A DNA stretch of 12,795 nucleotides from Flemingiibacterium sp045534235 (GCA_045534235.1 JAZSJI010000020.1:1-12795); one strand, 5' to 3'. Shown: positions 1 to 7,001, numbered from the stretch's first letter. The notes: a model not told the origin generated them from the letters alone. Numbers and translations: made by a program.

Positions 1-1
1 C

Positions 2-679
2 TTCGATATGCGGTGTCTTGACCTTATGCTCGGAGTTGAAAATGAAATAATGTACGATCTCTACGATGCGGCCAAGGGACGTGTTGGGATCGAGAGGGTT
101 GTACTTGCCGACGACAGATGCAAAAATCTGTGGTTTGCCGCGGCTCCCTATAAGGGTGGGCGCGACATAACGGCGGACGAATTTGCCGGGATAATCAAGG
201 ACGCAATGTCGATCGAGGCGTTCGACAACATTATTCTGGATACACCGGGGTCGCTTGGCGTTCCGGCGGTGCTTGATTCGGGAGTTGCGGACAGCGCGAT
301 AATAGTCGCATCGCATCAGCCATCGAGCATACGCGCGGCAGGTCAGACGGGTGAATACCTCGAAAAATGCCGTATACTCGACCAGCGGCTGCTTATAAAC
401 AGCTTCGATTTTACGGCGGCACTTGCGGGGAACCGTCCCGGAATAAACGAGATAATCGACAAATCGTACATACAGCTTTGCGGTATTGTTCCGTACGAAC
501 GCGATCTTATGATAGGTGCGGAAACGGGAAGACTTGCTTGCCAGATAAAGAATTCAAATGCGTGTGCAGCGTTCGACAACGTTGCAAGCAGGCTGTCGGG
601 CATGTACGTTCCGCTTTTTTACGGCTTCCACGGAGTCAAGGTAAAGGGACAGATAAAACGCTTACTCGACCGAGTATGA
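2..679 (+). CDS. minD: MinD-family septum-site ATPase, 5' end outside window
   Basis: The reading frame is open from the left edge, so the N-terminus with the deviant Walker A motif is missing. The visible part begins with FDMRCLDLMLGVEN, which aligns with the conserved MinD segment around 'GLRNLDVVMGLENR', followed by the usual YDLxDxxxGR stretch. The switch region reads IILDTPGSLG where MinD normally has DxPAGIE, so it is a divergent member. The C-terminus (VKGQIKRLLDRV) could be the short amphipathic membrane-targeting helix typical of MinD. MinD is a membrane-bound ATPase that, with MinC, blocks FtsZ ring assembly away from midcell. A methylglyoxal-synthase gene follows 37 bp downstream on the same strand. 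As I recall it, many clostridia carry mre-min-rodA-mgsA clusters, which fits. A generic ParA/MinD-like ATPase is the alternative. Confidence 0.8.
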   Translation, partial: FDMRCLDLMLGVENEIMYDLYDAAKGRVGIERVVLADDRCKNLWFAAAPYKGGRDITADEFAGIIKDAMSIEAFDNIILDTPGSLGVPAVLDSGVADSAIIVASHQPSSIRAAGQTGEYLEKCRILDQRLLINSFDFTAALAGNRPGINEIIDKSYIQLCGIVPYERDLMIGAETGRLACQIKNSNACAAFDNVASRLSGMYVPLFYGFHGVKVKGQIKRLLDRV

Positions 680-716
680 CATACAGTTCGGATATATCGA
701 CGAAAGGAAAAAATAA

Positions 717-1142
717 ATGGAAATAGCTATTATTGCAGATGACAAAAAGAAAGAATTGATGACCCAGTTTTGTATCGCATACTGCGGTATCCTTTGCAAG
801 CACAATCTGTGTGCTACGGGCATCACGGGAAAATATATATCCGAAGCGACCGGACTCAACATTGAGCGCCTTCTTGCGGGCTCGCAGGGCGGTACGCAGC
901 AGATAACCTCGCGCCTTGCTTATAACGAGATAGATCTGCTTATTTACTTCCGCGACACTGGCAAGGATATGGGCTTTAATGAGGAGGAGCAGAACCTTCT
1001 GCGTATGTGTGATATGTACAACGTTCCTGTTGCTACCAATATCGCGACGGCAGAGGTGCTTGTCTGCGCGCTAGATAACGGCGGCCTTGATTGGAGAGAG
1101 ATAGTTAACCCGAAGTCGGAGTATAACCGCAGAGTAAGATAA
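717..1142 (+). CDS. mgsA: Methylglyoxal synthase family protein with substituted active-site residues
   Basis: This 141-residue protein has the full length and fold signature of methylglyoxal synthase, which converts dihydroxyacetone phosphate to methylglyoxal and phosphate. It keeps the phosphate-binding ATGITGxxISEATG segment (33-46), an xxGGxQQ loop (55-62), FRD (78-80) and PVATNIATAE (104-113). Aligned by eye to the E. coli enzyme, several catalytic positions differ. AHD is ADD (8-9), the catalytic Asp71 is Thr60, His98 is Phe87 and Asp101 is Glu90; only Asp20 (D9) and Asp91 (D80) remain. It may therefore be a weak or inactive enzyme, or a lineage-specific variant. The start is supported by a GAAAGGAAA ribosome site (701-709). 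The gene follows minD closely and is closed by the terminator at 1158-1190, so the two are probably co-transcribed. Confidence 0.85.
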   Translation: MEIAIIADDKKKELMTQFCIAYCGILCKHNLCATGITGKYISEATGLNIERLLAGSQGGTQQITSRLAYNEIDLLIYFRDTGKDMGFNEEEQNLLRMCDMYNVPVATNIATAEVLVCALDNGGLDWREIVNPKSEYNRRVR

Positions 1143-1157
1143 AAAATAGCAAAATAT

Positions 1158-1190
1158 GGGACTGTCCACGTTTGTGGGCAGTCCCTTTTT
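1158..1190 (+). terminator. Intrinsic terminator after mgsA
   Basis: A 12-bp stem starts GGGACTGTCCAC and closes with GTGGGCAGTCCC, with one T-G wobble. The loop is GTTT and five T residues follow directly. It lies 15 bp after the mgsA stop codon. The A-rich flank on the left side gives T residues on the other strand, so it may also stop transcripts of the convergent nfn operon, which ends at 1202. Confidence 0.92.
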
Positions 1191-1201
1191 GCGTTATACG
1201 C

Positions 1202-2617
1202 TTATTTTGTAAGATAATCATCAATAGCCCTTGCCGCGATCTTTCCTGCTCCCATTGCGGATATGACCGTTGCCGCGCCCGTGACTGCGTCGCCGCCTGC
1301 AAAAACGCCGTGCTTTGTGGTTGCACCTGTCGTTTCTTCTACGACGATGCCTCCGCGGCGGTTTACTTCAAGCCCCTCGGTTGTCGACTTTATAAGCGGA
1401 TTCGGCGATGTGCCTATCGCCATTACCACCGTATCGAGGGTAAGTGTAAATTCGCTTCCGTCTACGGGGACAGGCGAGCGTCTTCCGCGCTCGTCAGGCT
1501 CACCGAGCTCCATTTTAACGCATTTAATACCGATAACAGAGCCGTTTTTTGGATCGCGCTTGTCGGCTTCGTTTTTGTAGCCGAGAATTTCAATGGGATT
1601 TGTCAGAAGCATAAACTCGATGCCTTCTTCGAGTGCGTGCTCGACCTCCTCGCGTCGCGCAGGAAGCTCATCCATTGAGCGGCGGTACACAACGTAGACC
1701 TTCTCCGCGCCAAGACGAAGTGCGGTCCTCGCCGCGTCCATCGCGACGTTTCCGCCGCCAACGACTGCGACCGTTCCGCCCTTTGAAATCGGCGTTGTAG
1801 CATCGGGAAGATATGCCTTCATGAGATTGCTTCTCGTCAGATATTCGTTCGCCGAATAAACACCGCGAAGGCTTTCGCCGGGAATATTCATAAAGCTCGG
1901 AAGTCCGGCACCGGAGCCGATAAATACTGCCTCATATCCCATATCGAAAAGCTCGTCGACGGTAAGCGTTTTGCCGATTACGACGTTCGTTTGAATATCT
2001 ACTCCGAGCGCTTTCAGGTTGTCGACCTCTTTTTTTACTATAGCCTTAGGCAGTCTGAATTCAGGGATGCCGTAAACGAGTACGCCGCCTGCGGTGTGTA
2101 GTGCCTCGAAGACTGTCACCGCGTAGCCTTTTTTTGCAAGGTCGCCTGCGCACGTAAGTCCTGACGGACCCGCGCCTATAACAGCTACCTTGTGCCCGTT
2201 TGATACGGGCTTTTCTATTTGCTTGTCGGAGTGAGCATTATGCCAATCGGCGACGAAGCGCTCGAGCCGTCCTATGCCGACCGGCTCACCCTTTATGCCG
2301 CGTACGCACTTATCCTCGCACTGCGTTTCCTGGGGGCATACTCGACCGCACACGGCAGGAAGCGACGAGGTTCTTGCGATGACTTGGTACGCGCCCTCGA
2401 AGTCGCACTCTTTTATTTTACCGATAAATTCGGGAATGTGTATATTAACGGGGCAGCCTGACACGCAAGGCCTATTTTTGCAGTTAAGACAACGCATCGC
2501 TTCGTCGAGAGCGGTTGCCTCGTCGTAGCCGAGAGCCACCTCGTCAAAATTTCGCACGCGAATTTCGGGCGCCTGCGATGGCATGGGATTTTTTTGTTGC
2601 TTCATATTAGCTGCCAT
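1202..2617 (-). CDS. nfnB: NADH-dependent reduced ferredoxin:NADP+ oxidoreductase, large subunit NfnB
   Basis: This is a 471-residue iron-sulfur flavoprotein of the glutamate-synthase small-subunit family. The N-terminal part carries two [4Fe-4S] ligand sets (C43, C46, C51, C55 and C90, C94, C100, C104). An FAD-binding GAGPSG (148-153) follows, then an NADPH-binding GGGNVAMDAAR (287-297) with YRRSMDELPARREE, and a C-terminal GVFAGGDAVTGAATV segment that contacts FAD. In the NfnAB complex this subunit holds the bifurcating FAD and couples NADH and reduced ferredoxin oxidation to NADP+ reduction in the cytoplasm. The start is supported by AAAGGAAA in the 20-bp gap after nfnA. A GltD of a true glutamate synthase is the alternative from sequence alone. 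The adjacent NfnA-type gene, and no large GltB subunit in the window, make NfnB the better call. Confidence 0.92.
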   Translation of the reverse strand: MAANMKQQKNPMPSQAPEIRVRNFDEVALGYDEATALDEAMRCLNCKNRPCVSGCPVNIHIPEFIGKIKECDFEGAYQVIARTSSLPAVCGRVCPQETQCEDKCVRGIKGEPVGIGRLERFVADWHNAHSDKQIEKPVSNGHKVAVIGAGPSGLTCAGDLAKKGYAVTVFEALHTAGGVLVYGIPEFRLPKAIVKKEVDNLKALGVDIQTNVVIGKTLTVDELFDMGYEAVFIGSGAGLPSFMNIPGESLRGVYSANEYLTRSNLMKAYLPDATTPISKGGTVAVVGGGNVAMDAARTALRLGAEKVYVVYRRSMDELPARREEVEHALEEGIEFMLLTNPIEILGYKNEADKRDPKNGSVIGIKCVKMELGEPDERGRRSPVPVDGSEFTLTLDTVVMAIGTSPNPLIKSTTEGLEVNRRGGIVVEETTGATTKHGVFAGGDAVTGAATVISAMGAGKIAARAIDDYLTK

Positions 2618-2637
2618 TTATTGCGTTTCCTTTCGCG

Positions 2638-3474
2638 TTAAGCTTTGGTGAAGAGATTGCACGTGTCCTCGTATGCGTGGCGCTCAAACTCACGGAATGC
2701 GACACCTCGCGACATTGCGGAGTCGAAATCCACCTCGTATCCGTCAAAATCGGGGCCGTCAACACACGCAAATTTCGTCTTGCCGCCGACCAAAAGTCTG
2801 CAGCCGCCACACATTCCCGTGCCGTCTATCATAATCGGGTTCATAGATACAACGCAGGGAATACCCGTCGGTCGAGTTGCTTCGACGACGAATTTCATCA
2901 TAACGAGCGGCCCGATAGCGATGACCTTATCAAATCGCTCACCTCTGGCGAACATTTCGCCAAGCGGCACACAAACGTTGCCCTCGCGTCCGTACGAGCC
3001 GTCATCCGTCATAACGATAAGCCTGTCTGATACGGCTTTGAATTCGTCCTCTAAAATAAGGAGATCCTTGGAGCGAAAGCCGACAACTGACGTTACCTCA
3101 CAGCCCATAGCGTGAAGTGCCTTTGCAATAGGCAAAGCGATCGCTGAGCCAACGCCGCCGCCGACAACGCATACCTTTTTTAGTCCGTCAAGCTCGGTTG
3201 GGTTGCCGAGCGGTCCGACAAAGTCGGGAATAGAGTCGCCGATCTCCTTGCGGTTGAGTATAGCGGTGGTCGCGCCGACTATCTGAAATATTACTGTAAC
3301 CGTACCCGCCGCGCGGTCGTAGTCCGCGATAGTGAGCGGGATACGCTCGCCGTCATCATCCGCGCGAAGAATTATAAACTGTCCCGCCTTGGCCTTTTTT
3401 GCGACCAAGGGCGCCTCGACGGTCATCATCGTGACGGTACTGTTAAGGCTTTTTTTATCAACTACCCTATACAT
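2638..3474 (-). CDS. nfnA: NADH-dependent reduced ferredoxin:NADP+ oxidoreductase, small subunit NfnA
   Basis: This 278-residue protein belongs to the PyrK / sulfide dehydrogenase electron-transfer family. It shows an FAD-binding RIPLTIAD (44-51), a pyridine-nucleotide GGGVGSAIALPIAKAL (105-120), and a C-terminal [2Fe-2S] site DGTGMCGGC with a further cysteine. The likely ligands are D217, C222, C225 and C237; an Asp ligand in this position is characteristic of NfnA. It would take NADH electrons to the [2Fe-2S] cluster of the transhydrogenase. I chose the start at 3474 because AGGAGA sits 7 nt upstream. The frame could be extended 22 codons further, but that would place the start upstream of the -10 box at 3539-3544 and before the expected transcript start. 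The gene is first in the nfnA-nfnB operon and divergent from spoIIE. Confidence 0.92.
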   Translation of the reverse strand: MYRVVDKKSLNSTVTMMTVEAPLVAKKAKAGQFIILRADDDGERIPLTIADYDRAAGTVTVIFQIVGATTAILNRKEIGDSIPDFVGPLGNPTELDGLKKVCVVGGGVGSAIALPIAKALHAMGCEVTSVVGFRSKDLLILEDEFKAVSDRLIVMTDDGSYGREGNVCVPLGEMFARGERFDKVIAIGPLVMMKFVVEATRPTGIPCVVSMNPIMIDGTGMCGGCRLLVGGKTKFACVDGPDFDGYEVDFDSAMSRGVAFREFERHAYEDTCNLFTKA

Positions 3475-3497
3475 TGAAAATCTCCTATATACAATAT

Positions 3498-3510
3498 GGC
3501 GCACAGCGCC
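3498..3510 (-). promoter_or_regulatory. Small hairpin in the nfnA leader
   Basis: GGCGC and GCGCC are separated by three bases, giving a five-pair G+C stem 11 nt upstream of the AGGAGA ribosome site. It could slightly modulate translation or mRNA stability. It has no T-tract and is not a terminator. It may be incidental. Confidence 0.3.
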
Positions 3511-3538
3511 GTTTTGCAGCAAAATTATTGTACTAAAC

Positions 3539-3568
3539 ATTATAACACACTATATGGAGTAATTGCAA
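3539..3568 (-). promoter_or_regulatory. Sigma-A type promoter of nfnAB
   Basis: On the minus strand a -35 TTGCAA (3563-3568) and a perfect -10 TATAAT (3539-3544) are 18 bp apart, and a TG one base before the -10 makes it an extended -10. Transcription should begin near 3532. This leaves a leader of about 58 nt containing a short GGCGC/GCGCC hairpin (3498-3510) just before the ribosome site. Confidence 0.8.
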
Positions 3569-3709
3569 GATATTAGCCATAAAAAACTCCCGATTTTCTT
3601 GGAAACCCGCCTTCTCTCCGCTAAATTTTGTCCGCATACGCGCCGTTTTGTCATTTCTTGGCAATATGCGCCGCACATCGCATTATTCGCCCTTATTTTA
3701 CATACATAA

Positions 3710-3743
3710 TGCGACAGTCATATTGCCGCCGCTCGTGTATAAT
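3710..3743 (+). promoter_or_regulatory. Possible Spo0A-dependent promoter of spoIIE
   Basis: A perfect TATAAT lies at 3738-3743, 33 bp before the chosen spoIIE start. No consensus -35 exists at 16-18 bp. At 21 bp there is GCGACA (3711-3716), which is also part of TGCGACA (3710-3716), a six-of-seven match to the reverse complement of the Spo0A box TGTCGAA. Bacillus spoIIE is known to use an over-long -35/-10 spacing activated by Spo0A, so this layout fits. The 0A-box match alone is weak and could arise by chance. Confidence 0.5.
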
Positions 3744-3776
3744 TATGGCAAAACCAAAACAAGGACGGTAAAAAAT

Positions 3777-6230
3777 ATGGCATTTCAAAAAATATTGCGC
3801 GACAAGCTTACAAATCTGATCGCCAAGGGTAGAAATACGAATTCGGACGAAGGTGTTGATCTTTCGAAGGTCGACGTAATACATATTGTGAAGGGAATAG
3901 GCACGGCGACGCTGTCGTTTGCGCTTGGTTCCTCAGGCGCGGTATTTTCAAGCTATCCGCTTGGTATAGGCTTTTTCGCCGCGACAGACCGGTTTGTGCC
4001 CTATAGCTACCTCGGGCTTATTGCGTCATCACTTGTTTGTCGGGGATATTCTCTTGCAAGCGCGGTCGTATATACGGTTATAATTATGCTGCGGTACGCG
4101 CTGTGCCGATTGCGGGAGCAGGAACCGATGCATACGAAAAAGAAGGGATTTCGTGCACGGCTTGATGAGATGCTGCATAGTGGGACTCGAGGCGGTACGT
4201 TCGGCGAGCCGATAATTATGCGTGTTGCCGTGGCAGCCTTCGCCGCGCTTGTTTTTGGCTTGTATCGGCTCATTGCGGGCGGATTTTTGTATTACGATCT
4301 ATTCGGGCTGCTCTCGGGATTTCTTATAAGCCCGCTTCTGACGCTTGTGCTTTCTCCGCTCTTTACGAGAGAAGACCGTTTTTTGCGATTTCGGGAGCTG
4401 TCGGCGGCTGCGCTTATGTTTGTTGCGGTCTATTCGCTTCGCGACGTTACGCTACTCGGCTTTTCACTCGCATTCGTCGGTGCGCTTTTCGTGACACTGT
4501 GGGCGGCGTCGCAGGTGGGCGCACTGCGAGCCTGCGCGGTCGGACTTGTTGCAGGACTTGCGTGCGGCGGCCTGAATCCGATCGGCGTAGCGTACGAGGT
4601 GGCGTATTCGCTCGGCGCGGCACCGTGTATTATGGCGTGCGTGGGACTTGTAGCGGGTGCGGTGTGGAAGCTATCGCGCACGGCGGCGGTAATATCGGCG
4701 AGCGTTATCGGTATGACGCTCGGGTTGACACTCGACGGGTATGCGATACTGCCGAGGCTGCTGCCCGATATAGTGGGCGCGGCGGCTATATTTATGCCGT
4801 GTGCGCATCTTGGGATTTTGCCGAGAATACCAGTCTTTATACAGCCCGACGATAACAGAAGCATTGAGGATATAATGATAACCAAACAGAAGCAAACCGA
4901 TACGGCAGAGCGTATGAGCTCGCTTTCAGAGGCGTTTTCGCATCTTTCCGATACGCTGTACGCGCTTTCCGACCGTATGCGCCGCCCGGGCGTTGTGGAT
5001 TTAAAGCAGCTTTCGGACAAGGTGTTCGACTCGTTCTGCTCGAAGTGCTCTATGTCGAAGCATTGTCTTGAGCGCGAGCTTGTAACAACGCTCGACGCGC
5101 AGAGCAAGCTCACAGCGGCACTTTATAAAAACGGACGTGTGAGCGTTGACGACGTGCCGCCGTTTTTGCGGCAAAGATGCTTCAACATCACCGCGGTGCT
5201 CGACGAGCTTAATGTTGCCACGGCGAAACTTATAGAAAAGCTTTATAAAAACGACAAAACCGAAGCGTTCGCGCTCGACTATGAGGCGATGTCGAAGCTG
5301 CTTGCCGAGCAGATAGACGCAAACGACGCGGAATATAAGGTCGATGCGGATATGACGTCGGCGCTTAAGCGCTCGCTCAAATATATGAACGTAGATGCGC
5401 CGCACGTCATCTGCTACGGCTCACGCAAAAAGCAAATCTTCATCGGCGGCCTTGAACTTGGACGTCTGCGTATCGGCGCGGCGGAGATACGAAGCTCGAT
5501 TGAAAATACTGTAGGCACGCGCCTTGAGGCACCGCGCTTCAGCATAGACGAGGAGAACGTCACGATGACGCTCACGTCCTGTCGTCGTTTCGCCGTCGAA
5601 ACGGCAAAGGCGACCAACATAAAGGCATCGGAGAATGCCAACGGCGATACGGCGACGGTGTTTGAAAGCCGTGAGGATTATTGCTATTCGCTGATATGTG
5701 ACGGTATGGGAAGCGGACGTGAGGCGGCAATAACCTCGAAATTGTGCTCGGTATTTATTGAGCGGATGCTGACGGGTGGAAACGGTACTGCACTCACGCT
5801 TGAAATGCTCAACGGCTTCATCAGAACGCGCGGCATTGAGTGCTCGGCGACGGTAGACCTTGCCGAGATAGACCTTATAACGGGTGAGGCGTGCTTTATA
5901 AAGAGCGGCGCGGCGCCGTCGTTCGTTCTTCGCGGCGGAAATCTCTATAAGCTAGAGTCAAAAACCGTTCCGATCGGCATTTTACGGGAGCTTGATGCGG
6001 AACAGATCAAGTTTGATCTCGCGGACGGCGACGTTATCATTATGTTAAGCGACGGCGTGGCGCAGTCGCTCGAGGACGGTATATGGCTTGCCAATCTCCT
6101 GACGTATGAGTGGGAGGACGATCTCAATGTGATGGCGGAAAAGATACTCGACAACGCCGTTTTTGCAAACAATCGCAGCGATGATATGACGGTGTCGATC
6201 GTACGCGTAGTCGAGGCGGAGGTGGAGTAA
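3777..6230 (+). CDS. spoIIE: Stage II sporulation protein E (membrane PP2C-type phosphatase)
   Basis: SpoIIE is the membrane phosphatase that dephosphorylates the anti-anti-sigma factor SpoIIAA at the polar septum and so activates sigma-F in the forespore. With the start at 3777 it has 817 residues, close to the usual length of about 827. Residues 35-345 are a string of hydrophobic membrane segments. A central region follows, with CSKCSMSKHC (421-430) typical of the family. The C-terminal PP2C domain has CDGMGSGREA (D642), LSDGVAQSLED (D759) and NRSDDMTV (D802/D803) as metal-binding motifs. The start is supported by AAGGA (3761-3765) 11 nt upstream. A 43-codon longer frame exists but begins upstream of the putative promoter and is not SpoIIE-like. 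The gene stands alone, convergent with the SLOG gene 5 bp after its stop. Confidence 0.96.
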   Translation: MAFQKILRDKLTNLIAKGRNTNSDEGVDLSKVDVIHIVKGIGTATLSFALGSSGAVFSSYPLGIGFFAATDRFVPYSYLGLIASSLVCRGYSLASAVVYTVIIMLRYALCRLREQEPMHTKKKGFRARLDEMLHSGTRGGTFGEPIIMRVAVAAFAALVFGLYRLIAGGFLYYDLFGLLSGFLISPLLTLVLSPLFTREDRFLRFRELSAAALMFVAVYSLRDVTLLGFSLAFVGALFVTLWAASQVGALRACAVGLVAGLACGGLNPIGVAYEVAYSLGAAPCIMACVGLVAGAVWKLSRTAAVISASVIGMTLGLTLDGYAILPRLLPDIVGAAAIFMPCAHLGILPRIPVFIQPDDNRSIEDIMITKQKQTDTAERMSSLSEAFSHLSDTLYALSDRMRRPGVVDLKQLSDKVFDSFCSKCSMSKHCLERELVTTLDAQSKLTAALYKNGRVSVDDVPPFLRQRCFNITAVLDELNVATAKLIEKLYKNDKTEAFALDYEAMSKLLAEQIDANDAEYKVDADMTSALKRSLKYMNVDAPHVICYGSRKKQIFIGGLELGRLRIGAAEIRSSIENTVGTRLEAPRFSIDEENVTMTLTSCRRFAVETAKATNIKASENANGDTATVFESREDYCYSLICDGMGSGREAAITSKLCSVFIERMLTGGNGTALTLEMLNGFIRTRGIECSATVDLAEIDLITGEACFIKSGAAPSFVLRGGNLYKLESKTVPIGILRELDAEQIKFDLADGDVIIMLSDGVAQSLEDGIWLANLLTYEWEDDLNVMAEKILDNAVFANNRSDDMTVSIVRVVEAEVE

Positions 6231-6235
6231 CAAAA

Positions 6236-6643
6236 TTATAGAAGCAAGATTTCTTTGTCCTTCCTTTTAGCGTATTCACATAGCTTTGCGGTATTACCGT
6301 ACGGATTGGCAGCGTATGCGATAACGCAGTCGCATAGATCGACCATATAATGATTGCGTTTGACTATAGCAAAGCGCGGCATTACGCGCGTCATCTCTTC
6401 GGGAAAAACAGACGGCATATTCGGCGGTGCTTTGTCGGGCGAAGTCAAGACAACCGCAAAGCGAATGTGAGGATATACAGCTTTAAGCTCTCTCAAAGCG
6501 CGGTGAACAAGAGTATCAAAATTCCCGTTGTGCCCGACGTAAAAATCGTTACCTCCACGTTTAATAAGTTCTTCAACGGTCGAATATAAAACGGGATAAA
6601 CCGAGTCGGGAGTGTTCCGATTGCCAATAAAAGTTACTTTCAT
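6236..6643 (-). CDS. SLOG-fold (YpsA/DUF1273-like) small protein
   Basis: This is a 135-residue protein with a Rossmann-like pattern. It has MKVTFIGNR at the N-terminus, YVGHNGNFD (35-43) as a glycine-containing ligand loop, and a C-terminal block RNHYMVDLCDCVIAYAANP with GNTAK and a final beta strand KEILLL. This order matches the SLOG superfamily of nucleotide or ligand-binding proteins related to YpsA/DUF1273 and lysine decarboxylase-like proteins. Such genes are frequent in clostridial genomes and on their mobile elements. The substrate is unknown. A GAGAGG ribosome site lies 6 nt before the ATG. The gene has about 45% G+C by hand count, clearly lower than nth next door, which suggests separate acquisition. 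It is divergent from an XRE regulator and shares a mirrored leader with it. Confidence 0.65.
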   Translation of the reverse strand: MKVTFIGNRNTPDSVYPVLYSTVEELIKRGGNDFYVGHNGNFDTLVHRALRELKAVYPHIRFAVVLTSPDKAPPNMPSVFPEEMTRVMPRFAIVKRNHYMVDLCDCVIAYAANPYGNTAKLCEYAKRKDKEILLL

Positions 6644-6648
6644 AAAAG

Positions 6649-6661
6649 CCTCTCAAAAATG
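6649..6661. repeat. Left arm of mirrored leader repeat
   Basis: CCTCTCAAAAATG here is the exact reverse complement of CATTTTTGAGAGG at 6744-6756. Each arm contains the ribosome binding site of one of the two divergent genes. A second inverted pair, TGGACCA (6676-6682) and TGGTCCA (6739-6745), lies inside. On the right the two motifs overlap by two bases, while on the left 14 bp separate them. Confidence 0.85.
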
Positions 6662-6693
6662 TGATTTGATAGTGGTGGACCAGTATCAGTCCC

Positions 6694-6699
6694 ATTATA
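6694..6699 (-). promoter_or_regulatory. -10 element of the SLOG gene promoter
   Basis: On the minus strand this is a perfect TATAAT preceded by TGA, an extended -10. The -35 position at 17 bp is only TTTATT. The transcript would start near 6687, so TGGACCA at 6676-6682 lies just inside the leader. Two ATCACGA copies sit between the -10 and the -35. Confidence 0.65.
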
Positions 6700-6713
6700 T
6701 CACGAAATCACGA
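6699..6713. repeat. Tandem ATCACGA repeat, possible operator
   Basis: Two copies of ATCACGA (6699-6705 and 6707-6713) lie 8 bp apart, directly upstream of the -10 box of the SLOG promoter and between the two divergent genes. Tandem 7-mers placed like this are a plausible binding site for the neighbouring XRE protein. The binding itself is inference. Confidence 0.4.
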
Positions 6714-6743
6714 TAGAATAAAGTATCCGAACCGATTTTGGTC

Positions 6744-6756
6744 CATTTTTGAGAGG
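6744..6756. repeat. Right arm of mirrored leader repeat
   Basis: CATTTTTGAGAGG is the 13-bp inverted copy of 6649-6661 and supplies the GAGAGG ribosome site of the XRE gene. TGGTCCA (6739-6745) overlaps its left end. The symmetry implies shared translational or transcriptional control of both divergent genes, or an origin by duplication. Confidence 0.85.
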
Positions 6757-6764
6757 ATATTTTT

Positions 6765-7001
6765 ATGAGTGAACAGAAAATAAAGCAAGATGAAATAAAA
6801 ATCGGAGCCAATATACGCCGCGTGCGCCTTTCGCGCGGTATTGGACAGACACAGCTTGTGTGTATGCTTCAGCTCGCTGGAGAAGAAATGACGCGCGAAA
6901 CGCTTGTGAAAATCGAGAGAGGCGTTCAGCACATTCGCGCCACACAGCTCCGTGCGATTCGCGACGCGCTCGAAACGACGTACGACGAGCTGCTTGGTTA
7001 G
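6765..7001 (+). CDS. XRE-family helix-turn-helix regulator
   Basis: This 78-residue protein consists almost wholly of one Cro/CI-type HTH domain. It has IGANIRRVRLSRGIGQTQLV (13-32), a recognition region EMTRETLVKIERGVQHI (41-57) and the final LRAIRDALETTYDELLG helix seen in many small XRE proteins. It should bind DNA as a dimer. A GAGAGG ribosome site precedes the ATG by 8 nt. The gene is divergent from the SLOG gene and the intervening 121 bp hold mirrored repeats, so autoregulation with control of the SLOG gene is likely. I could not find a convincing plus-strand promoter; TAGAAT (6714-6719) lacks a -35. There is no extra effector domain. Confidence 0.85.
   Translation: MSEQKIKQDEIKIGANIRRVRLSRGIGQTQLVCMLQLAGEEMTRETLVKIERGVQHIRATQLRAIRDALETTYDELLG

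Noticed and set aside
367..726. 119-codon frame overlapping minD in another phase
   Set aside because: It lies in the same strand as the MinD-family gene and lacks a ribosome site. The MinD frame has the recognisable conservation.
1172..1678. 168-codon plus-strand frame opposite nfnB
   Set aside because: It starts inside the mgsA terminator and is antisense to the conserved C-terminal half of NfnB. It has no domain signature.
1202..2617. Reading nfnB as the small subunit of glutamate synthase (gltD)
   Set aside because: The family is shared, but the neighbour is an NfnA-type [2Fe-2S] subunit and no gltB is seen, so the transhydrogenase is the better explanation.
3545..3709. Intergenic stretch between the nfn and spoIIE promoters, examined for small RNA or extra Spo0A boxes
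   Set aside because: Several near-matches to 0A boxes (3647-3653, 3686-3692) are no more than expected by chance, and no stable hairpin or T-tract was seen.
3648..3776. 43-codon N-terminal extension of spoIIE
   Set aside because: It has no ribosome site, would begin upstream of the likely -10 box at 3738-3743, and does not look like a SpoIIE N-terminus.
4430..5113. 227-codon open frame on the minus strand inside spoIIE
   Set aside because: It is antisense to clear SpoIIE coding sequence, has a serine-, alanine- and threonine-rich composition typical of reversed coding DNA, and shows no recognisable motif.
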